Below, one piece after another: positions 6,327-6,356 of a DNA stretch of 6,356 bases (positions within the stretch are counted from its first letter, which is position 1; each line of letters starts with the position of its first letter). The translations under genes were made by a program, and so were the position numbers. The stretch spans positions 1 through 6,356 of the forward strand of contig CANQXM010000070.1 of the NCBI GenBank assembly GCA_947627835.1, written 5' to 3'. The DNA is from an uncultured Bacilli bacterium. Its GTDB lineage: Bacteria; Bacillota_I; Bacilli_A; RF39; UBA660. The notes beneath the pieces were generated by a model, which was given only the letters and a program-made list of their open reading frames with translations, did no database searches and was not told the origin of the DNA.

Positions 6327-6356
6327 GTTTGAGAGTAATGTAAAATAAGGTTATGC
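6327..6356 (+). CRISPR. First CRISPR repeat, cut by the window edge
   Basis: Thirty nucleotides starting GTTTGAGAGTAATG. Type II-A repeats are normally 36 nt, so about 6 nt of this repeat and all spacers lie beyond the window. One copy alone would prove nothing. The call rests on four points: the GTTTGAGAG start usual for II-A repeats, the abutting ATTTGAG anchor, the position after csn2, and strong pairing with the tracrRNA anti-repeat at 115-143. The crRNA is transcribed on the plus strand. Confidence 0.92.

Noticed and set aside
6315..6346. Promoter embedded in the repeat (TTGAAA at 6315, TAAAAT at 6341), as in some type II-C arrays
   Set aside because: The spacing is 20 nt, and the hexamers are expected in sequence this AT-rich; also the start would lie inside the first crRNA unit.

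Overview
The window is a complete type II-A CRISPR-Cas locus, read left to right: tracrRNA (minus strand), then cas9, cas1, cas2, csn2, the CRISPR leader and the first 30 nt of the array (all plus strand). The DNA is very AT-rich. The Cas proteins align by eye with the streptococcal SpCas9/Cas1/Cas2/Csn2 set, but Cas9 begins with a 'KSLWGVRLFE'-type segment that I associate with non-streptococcal Firmicutes. UGA is used as a stop (cas2) and UGG for Trp, which argues against a mollicute code. I infer a low-GC Bacillota bacterium, possibly Erysipelotrichia-like; this cannot be settled without a search.

Bases 1-186 hold the control region. A minus-strand tracrRNA runs from about 149 to 73. It has a convincing promoter (TTGACA, 17 nt, TAAGAT), an anti-repeat that pairs with the CRISPR repeat seen 6.2 kb away, including the 2-nt/4-nt bulge typical of II-A guides, and a strong terminator hairpin. 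Its promoter overlaps the cas9 ribosome binding site and first codons. A possible extended -10 at 51-59 on the plus strand could drive the cas operon.

Bases 187-6218 hold four tightly packed genes. They are joined by overlaps of 1, 11 and 4 nt, so they look like one translationally coupled operon. Cas9 has all RuvC and HNH catalytic residues, Cas1 has its metal-binding triad, Cas2 is full length, and Csn2 is of the short (about 220 aa) type. Cas9 with crRNA and tracrRNA cuts DNA; Cas1-Cas2 integrate spacers, with Csn2 and Cas9 helping in capture.

Bases 6219-6326 are the leader. It ends in the type II-A leader-anchoring heptamer ATTTGAG, directly abutting the first repeat, which the window edge cuts at 6356. 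No spacer is visible. The system appears intact and canonical in architecture. The most interesting points are the short tracrRNA, its overlap with the cas9 start, its self-complementary 5' end, and a Cas9 PAM-interacting end without the SpCas9 arginine pair.
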